From assembly GCA_032158295.1 (NCBI GenBank), contig CM063244.1, positions 2,794,510 through 2,858,509 of the forward strand: a stretch of DNA of 64,000 bases, given 5' to 3'. Numbering within the stretch: position 1 is the first letter of the stretch; every line of letters starts with the position of its first letter. Below, one piece after another: positions 57,246 through 64,000 of this stretch. Source of the DNA: Pycnopodia helianthoides. Taxonomy: Eukaryota; Echinodermata; Asteroidea; Forcipulatida; Asteriidae. The translations under genes were made by a program, and so were the position numbers. Under the pieces are notes generated by a model. The model worked only from the letters and a program-made list of their open reading frames with translations, had not been told where the DNA came from and did not search any database.

Positions 57246-60200
57246 CACACCCTTCAACCACGGCCCTTTACACAACCGGGGACCCAATTGTCCTCTTAAT
57301 TTGTTTTTAAAGGTCCCCGGTTTGCGTGTGTATACTGGCTTAAGTACTGGCACCTGTGGGCTCTTTTACACAGTGGAACAATAGACCCCACAACCGAGTA
57401 CACCCCTTTGTTCTCCCATTGTTTGGACTTGTGTTTTTTTAGCGACATCCCCATTGGTTTTATTCACGAAAGCAAATCAAGTACTGTGCCCGGTATGTCA
57501 TTTTCCCGGATCCCTTTTGCTATAGTCCTCAGTTTGAGTGCGTTGACATGTTCAACCTTACGGAAAGGGTTTGTGCTATTGTTTTATTTCTGGTAACAGC
57601 TCCCGTTGGTTTTGTAAAACTCTCCAACCGGGGACATTTACCCAACTGAGACACTATTGTCCTCTCTTGTTAGGTCCCCCGGTTTGAATGTGTATCCATG
57701 CACACACAGAAAAACACCTTACTGTAGCCACAATTAGGCCTTCAAATTTAATTTTCTTGGTTCTGCCCCAGAAAACGTCATTTATTTGCACTTCCACACC
57801 ATAGGACACTTTCAAAGCATTCTTTAAAAATTGTAAAAATTGGGTCGCCAGTTCCTGATTGAAACATGACAAAATAGAAGACGGACGAAAGAGAAAACCA
57901 GACTATTTCCTTTCTGCTTGGGCTGCACCGTCAAGAAGGTCACAAGAATACACAACTATGAAATCTGGACGAAACAAACGAGTTTTGTGTCCTTAATCTA
58001 TATTTCACAAACGATAGTTTTACCACATGCTACAAGCACACCTGAAGATAACCCGAACGTCTGACGTCACATTTCGAGGCGTGTGAGAAACGCCAGATAC
58101 CGGTCTTTAGAACTTACTGGTTCTCTCGCCAGATGTACATTTGACCTTGCGTGCAAGAATGGTGTTATTCACGGGTATTTAATGCGTCAGGGCATGTCTG
58201 CCCAACGAAATCATAGGGTTTGTAAGACCAGTGCCTGTCTTAATTCTTACGGATAAAGACATGGTACCAGTCTAGCTTGACGACTGTTGGCAACAATGTG
58301 TAGCCGACTCGATCTGATGGAGGGCGCTCCATTTTTTTAACAGCTGGTTTCTAGTATCATTTCGAATATTATGCACCCGTCCGACTCCTCAGTGTTGATT
58401 TCTGTACCTATTTTAAAGGTAATTATATAAACAAAGAAAAGTGTGAGAATTGAAGCTTTGCAGTAAGAAGTAGTAAGAGTATGTCAGTTGAAAAGTGTCA
58501 AGTTAGTTGTTTCTTGTAAAGTGGTGGTGAGTCGGGTTTTAGGTCGACGTTTCGAACAGTATATTTTACTTGTCTTCAGGAGAATGCTAGGTAAAGATGA
58601 TTAATTTGCGGCGAATGACGCAATAAAGATCCTCCCTGCAATAGTGCGTTGCTATTTGGGACAGTGGTTTTGATTTCGAACACTTATGGGCAGCGATGTA
58701 GTTTACAGCGTATGGAGTCTGAGAGGGTGTGGGCGTGGTAAAGGGAGGGATACCACAATGGCACAATCACTGAACCACATTGCCAACATTTTTTTCTTCC
58801 TCCGTATCAAGATCACAATACGACTGCTGTTTGCTGCGTTCACCTTTAATACCGTTCTCCCCTCAGTTCATTAATCTTGCTCATAAGATATCCTTCGATG
58901 CTTTCCGGATATTGCTCATGGGCCGTCATTCCAACCAAACTCTCTCTGACAATGCGGCGGGGGCTACTTGCAGGACTCTTCTTTGGACTTAAACAAATAA
59001 ACAGTGCCTCTGATTTCTTAATTAAAACGAGAGAAACCCCATCTTCAGTATCGGACGCAGTCAGGATACAGTGTTTGTGTTGATCATCTTGGACACAATG
59101 ACGTTTGGTTCGGTGCTGCCATACACAATCGTATACCTAGAGAATAAAGAGAAGGTTTAAAGATACATTTGCAAGATTTGATATTACGTTTTTTCGCTCC
59201 TCAGTTTTTGTCAAACCCTGAGTATGTAAAAAGAAACAAATGCTTTCAAGTACCGGCAATATCCATGTAATTCAACGAATTTAAGTTGCCAAGATGATTT
59301 GCAAATGAAAAATGGTCTGGGGGGAACGTTTGGGCAACCGTCATGCAGCGGTCGAGTCTCTTCCGTGGTAAATACGTAGGGTCACAAAGTTCACCCAGGC
59401 GATTGAACCCTGACCTCGACCCTTAGGCAAGTTATTGCTTCTTTCTCATAACCGATCACTTCTCGATTAGTAGGTTTAAGCCTTATTATTGGTTAAGAAA
59501 AAAGAACGATTGTTTTTAGTTGTGCCCATTGACGAATTTACGTTCGCTTGTCTAGTGATTACATAATCATTATTGGGTTTGATTTCTGTCACCTGAGTAT
59601 CTGTGGATCGAACGCAAGTATAGAACAAACAAACACAATAATATTAAAACAGCATTTACAAGGTTGCTATTATACACTTAAACACCTAAATGGCGAAGCC
59701 CATAAACAATGGTGTTTATAATGCAAGGATTTATTTTTTCAGCGTGACGTAATTACAAAATGGAACCCTTTAATATAACACATGATGAAAACAGTTCTTT
59801 CGTCCACACATAACAAGCCACGAGGAGAGCTTTACAAGAAAACAAGTCTCTTCGTAACATCTAAACTTGCCCATCTTGAATCTCAGCTTAATTGTAATCT
59901 AATCTCCAACGACGGTCGGTCCATGTTTTCAGGCGCTTAGATCCTTTTTGTCCCCCGCCATCCTTCTCCTGTTGAGTCGAAGAAGTTTCAGATTTCACGG
60001 AGCTTCTCAAGAATGCAGATTTCACCTTTGGGTGGAGGACATTTACTCACCTAATGTAATGGCAGTAATTTACATTATTACGTTATTCATGACGTCATCT
60101 AATAAGGTGAAAGGTTAATTAACGGTGGAAACCGATCGTGGTCGTGGTTAACATCACCAATAGTCTGCTTCAAGAATGCCGGAGGAATCGCAATCTGGTC

Positions 60201-62460
60201 TCGAGTAACAAGGAGTTTTACTGCAGCTGAGTGTGAAAGTGCGACCTTCGTTCAAAACAATCATTCAGGATGCACATGCACGTCTAAGACAGACTTTTAG
60301 TCAATTTGATGAGAGGTGTAACGAGCGTAACCAGTAGGGCATGGGCAGGGAGCAGGAGCCCCTCCGGAACACTTGCACTTCGTGACCCCCCCCCCCCCTC
60401 AACCATGAGATCGAAAAACGAAAATGTGTAGTTTCGCCCAGTTACACTTTGAGCTATTTCGAAATTGTGATATATGACTAATCGTAAATATAACTGGAAG
60501 ATTGAGAAGAACAATTATGCGTTCTTCGTTAAACAAACGATGCCTCCAGCTTGAATTACAGAAGGTAGCCATCTTGTTCAACGAAACAAAAAATGGAGAG
60601 AAGGTTTTCTCCCCATTTTTATTTGTCAGGGCTTGGCTTGTTTCTGCATAATATAGCTAATACGCACAGGGAATCGTTGGACAAAGATTGAAACAGCGTG
60701 ATGAAGGTCTACAACCGCTGTCTTTGGGGACGAATGGGTTCTTGATGGGGAGAAATATTGAAGCTTTATGGCATATAGCACCATCCGACGGTCGCTTGGG
60801 AGCCCAGTCCAATTTATTTTGCAGCTCTCAGACGAAAAACACCGAATCCCCAAAGATGATGCGCGAAAGGGGAAAATGTATAATAATATATAGCGATTAT
60901 GCATAGGATAAACGCAGATCTCTGTCTAAACATTCAGCACAATGAAGTATACATGATGAGTTAGCTTGGTGACGTCTTTGTTGACCGCGCTCTACTCTGA
61001 ATTCAAATTAACATGATAATCTGAGCTCCGCCTCAACACTGTCTACACACAAAGATTTTGCGTCACTATTTATTGGGCTTTGCATATTCTTCGCAAATCC
61101 GTACTCTCGCTAGAATATCCCTCACTATAATTAGAGACTGCGCAAGTCACTCTTGTAGTCGACCTTCCGGGACCAATTCAAATTTGTCAAAACCATACAC
61201 TGACTTTTACTTGTGCGTGTTTCTGTTTCTTCAAATACTTTCGTAGTTTATGGCTAGAAAATGATATCATGGGAAATTAAAGTTTAGCCATGAAATATAT
61301 GAACGTATACTTAACAAATCAGCAAAGAAAACGAATGAGACTTAACCTCCGTTTCCGGTTTACTTGTAAACAATTAAGAATGTTGCCCAACTGACGTTCA
61401 TGTTATCAATAAACCTATGTAACTGTCGCACAAATTCGGGCGTGATTGGCAAATGGGGTTTCTAAAAAAAAAAACATTCTCGTTCCAAGTAAACAATTTG
61501 TTTCAATGTTAATTTTAACAAAAGGAAGACGACATTAAGTTTTTTTTTTTTTTGCTATTTTTAATTTGTTTTTCGTTTCACATTAATCATCCTCGTTTTA
61601 ATGGAGCAGGTAGAGGAATTCCAAAAGTGATGACGTAGAAGTTTTTACCGTGTCCAAAATGATTGCCAGAAACTCAACATTGCCTTCCTCATCAGGTAAC
61701 CCGAAACGTCGAAATTGGAACACGCGTGCATCCCCAACCTCGAGCTTGACACGTCTTTGCTTCATTTGAGACGACAGTGAAGAAGTGTCTGATTTGACGC
61801 CTCACAGATGTGGCAGCTCTTTGCCTGCTGGCTTCATCTCCTCAACATGCAAATACAAAACCTTGGCTTTCTTTTGGTGTTCTTTTCTAGCCTGAAAATG
61901 TATTTTACTCTACACTAAAGGGTAGGGTTATGGATTGGTGAATACTCAAAAATTAACGACCAAAAAAGCTTGCTTGGTGAGAAGCACTGCAGCTGTTGAG
62001 ACAGGGTTCCCTTTCGAAGTAATGGTTTGGATAATTTTTCTCCCAAAACGATTTAATCTGTGAAACAATTCATGCATGAATCGTTTTTTTCAGATTTCTG
62101 AGAGTTGGTGTTCGTTTGCGAATGCTGCGGCCCGAGATGCGATTGGTACCCGCTGTCACCTCGCTAAACATGGATGGATTCGACGTTCTTGTAAAAAATA
62201 ACGCGACAGTATTTGTTGCTGTTTTCTCAACAAGTCGACACTGTATTCAGCTGAAACTTTCACATGTGACTTTTATTGTATCGTTCTTTATAAATCTGAC
62301 CACAAATCAGCATTGCGTTGACCAAAACCAATATATGACCCTAACTTCAAATGACCCATTTTCACCTGAATCACAGAAATTCTATCCCGAGAAAACCTTT
62401 TTGTCTGAGGACATGTAATATTGTGGATAGGGATGTTGTTATTGAACATTCTCCCACTGC

Positions 62461-62802
62461 TTAAAGGTATTGTACACTTTTGGTAACAGCTCAAAATCAG
62501 TGTCCACATTTTGTGTGATTAAACATATGCATGAACGAACAAACCTGTGAAAGTTTGAGCTCAATTGGTCATCGAGGTCACGAGAAAATAGTGAAAAGAG
62601 ATCTTATGTTGTTTCTGTTTTTTCAAATTATCGCGCGCGATAATTACTATTGTTTTACTCGTTTCTCAGAAACGATAGCATTTTAGGCAGAAATATTTTA
62701 AGGAACCCTTTCTACCATTACTTACTTTAAATCATGTAAGTTATGTGTGAATCTGTGAACATTGTGTTTTTCGATCTTACCAATAGTGTACAGGGCCTTT
62801 AA
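62461..62802 (+). mobile_element. TTAA-ended MITE, family B
   Basis: Begins TTAAAGGTATTGTACACTTT and ends TAGTGTACAGGGCCTTTAA. Central perfect palindrome AATTATCGCGCGCGATAATT at 62624-62643. It is the best preserved family B copy here. Confidence 0.85.
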
Positions 62803-63327
62803 TACAGAACACCTGTTACACCTGCAACAACAAAACTCTACAAAACCCAGGATCTACCCCCATGCTGTAAAATCACGCTTTGATATTACCCTGAGGAAGT
62901 TTGACCGACTCAAGTGTTCTCCATAACGCAACGAAGAAACGTGGTTTATTTTTAAGGCAACGGGAGTTTGATGCAAACATACACCTATCAATGTCATTCA
63001 GTACGCACCTGCTGTTATGCCTTGTATATTATTATAAACACCAAAATAGCAAAACACTTTTAAATCCCTCACTCCATTTTTAAAGAAAGGACCGGTACAC
63101 TCCATAAAGCGTCCGGGTTAGAATAGACTCGTAACCGGTCGATCCACATTGGCCTGACCCATTTCTGTTTCAAAGTGACCCAGTAATGGGTCAAACTGAC
63201 GCAGAATCCGAGTTAAAAATTCCATTTCTACCCACTGTCCGGGTCAAGCACCCTTGATTCGAAATCCGGGTCATTTTTGACCCGAGAGTTTTCAGTGTGT
63301 GAGCTTTTAGTTTAGTGCATAATTGGT

Positions 63328-63428
63328 ATGTTCCGAACCCCCAATGTTCCGAAACGCCATTGTTCCGAAACCCCAATGTTCCGACACCCAAATGTTCTGA
63401 CACCCCCCTTCCCCCCCATGTTCCGAAT
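63328..63428 (+). repeat. Minisatellite, about 17-bp unit, about 6 copies
   Basis: CCCCAATGTTCCGAAAC and variants (CCCAAATGTTCTGACAC) recur, ending with TTCCGAATA. Confidence 0.85.
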
Positions 63429-63467
63429 ATAGAGCAGTCACCATAATGTCTTTATCAGGATATCAGG

Positions 63468-63714
63468 GCCCAATTTCATGGCTCTGCTTACCGCCGAATT
63501 CTGCGCTTGCGGTGACCATTCTCCGCTTACTGTTCAAGCGCCGAATTTCTGCGCTAGCTGTGTAAGCGTGGAATGCCTAGTAACGTGGAGTACGCACGCG
63601 CACAAGCCGAAATTCCCCGCTAACCCGTGAAATACGCTTGACGTAAGCGCGGAATTCCCTGCTTCCGCAAGCACCGATTCTTTGCTTACGGTAAGCAGAG
63701 CCATGAAATTGGGC
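63468..63714. mobile_element. MITE of the GCCCAATTTCATGGCTCTGC family
   Basis: Ends GCCCAATTTCATGGCTCTGC and GCAGAGCCATGAAATTGGGC are perfect complements. The interior is a series of short inverted GCGGAATTC/GAATTCTGCGC motifs. Confidence 0.83.
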
Positions 63715-63718
63715 CCAT

Positions 63719-63800
63719 GTTGGCTCAGTGGTTTCTTTCCGTGCCTTTCAGCTCTGTTGACCCCAGCATGTGGATTGGGCTTCTGTCCAATTGCTGTCCT
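63719..63800 (+). mobile_element. SINE head fragment
   Basis: GTTGGCTCAGTGGTTTCTTT and TTCAGCTCTGTTGACCCCAG, TGTGGATTGGGCTTCTGTCC follow the 31915 copy with the B box deleted. It abuts the MITE at 63468-63714. Confidence 0.65.
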
Positions 63801-63871
63801 GTAATAACATATGAAAACTACCTGTATCATGAAGGACTAGAAACCAGAATGTGTTCCCCTAAGCTTTACCG

Positions 63872-64000
63872 TTAAAGGAACATTACAGAATTGGTTTTTG
63901 CTAACAAAACAGTTGCTGGCAGTGTAAGCACTTTATGTAATCCACCATATACATACACTGACAAACCTGAAGAAGTTTGAGATCGATCGGCCATCTGGGT
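63872..64000 (+). mobile_element. TTAA-ended MITE, family A, copy 6 (cut by window end)
   Basis: Begins TTAAAGGAACATTACAGAAT and runs into the GATCGATCGGCCATCTGGGT core, where the window stops. Confidence 0.85.

Larger units (their letters stand above)
52750..63467. other. Gene-poor 3' flank
   Basis: No exon of a recognised gene was found on either strand. Besides the MITEs listed there are two related 'AACCGGGGAC' segments (57210-57330 and 57590-57700). Two short 'CGAAACGTCGA' motifs (58541-58557, 61704-61714) are of the kind seen near retroelement ends. 55550-55610 and 60385-60400 have long C or G runs. Most of the stretch shows nothing classifiable. Confidence 0.5.

Noticed and set aside
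58541..61714. CGAAACGTCGA motifs as evidence of a Penelope- or LINE-type element
   Set aside because: The motif and a nearby CTGAAGA/CCTCATCAGG phrase are suggestive, but no reverse transcriptase or endonuclease residues could be read around them.
62116..62418. 100-codon open frame on the plus strand
   Set aside because: No recognisable domain. The surrounding sequence (TTTCGAAGTAATGGTTTGG, AATCGTTTTTTTCAGATTTC) resembles a dispersed repeat I recall from related genomes, and there is no splice-supported homology.

Overview
The window is animal (metazoan) nuclear DNA, most likely from an echinoderm and probably a sea star. Evidence for a eukaryote: split genes with GT..AG introns, polyadenylation signals, tRNA-derived SINEs, a LINE reverse transcriptase, and dense short inverted-repeat elements. 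The sea-star guess rests on remembered resemblance of the TTAA-ended repeats and of the 'CCCAATTTCATGGCTCTGC' repeats to asteroid genomic repeats; it is an inference. None of the long open reading frames is a bacterial-type gene. The genes had to be rebuilt exon by exon.

Two conserved genes can be reconstructed, transcribed away from each other. On the minus strand (5810-14689) lies mitochondrial carnitine O-palmitoyltransferase 2 (CPT2). Twelve coding exons join in phase with no lesion into about 661 residues; only the exon with the initiator ATG is unresolved. On the plus strand (27682-50136) lies muskelin (MKLN1), a kelch-repeat subunit of the CTLH/GID ubiquitin ligase. Eighteen coding exons cover the whole protein from ATG to stop, close to the usual length of about 735 residues. 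The muskelin reading frame as given is broken in four places: three single-base losses, each in a run of G, and one in-frame TAG. Between the genes, at about 25470-25780, two outward-facing consensus splice donors 310 bp apart flank an E-box and a TATA-like site; this may be a shared divergent promoter.

Layout: 1-5700 holds repeats and a 5'-truncated LINE on the minus strand (about 2915-4420). 5810-14689 is CPT2. 14690-25465 has no recognisable coding exon but has tandem repeats, SINE fragments and a 276-bp-arm inverted repeat (24481-25133). 25470-27680 is the putative promoter and 5' intron of muskelin. 27682-50136 is muskelin, with introns full of SINEs, MITEs and minisatellites. 50240-64000 has no recognised gene and many foldback elements.

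The most striking non-genic structures are as follows. (1) A superfamily of 350-400 bp non-autonomous elements with TTAA ends, in at least three families that share an internal core and a central palindrome. (2) A three-copy tandem array of about 699 bp in which each unit carries one such element. (3) Minisatellites starting at or within about 50 bp of three muskelin splice donors; one repeats the exon end and donor six times. (4) Several nested insertions, one with a readable 5-bp target duplication.
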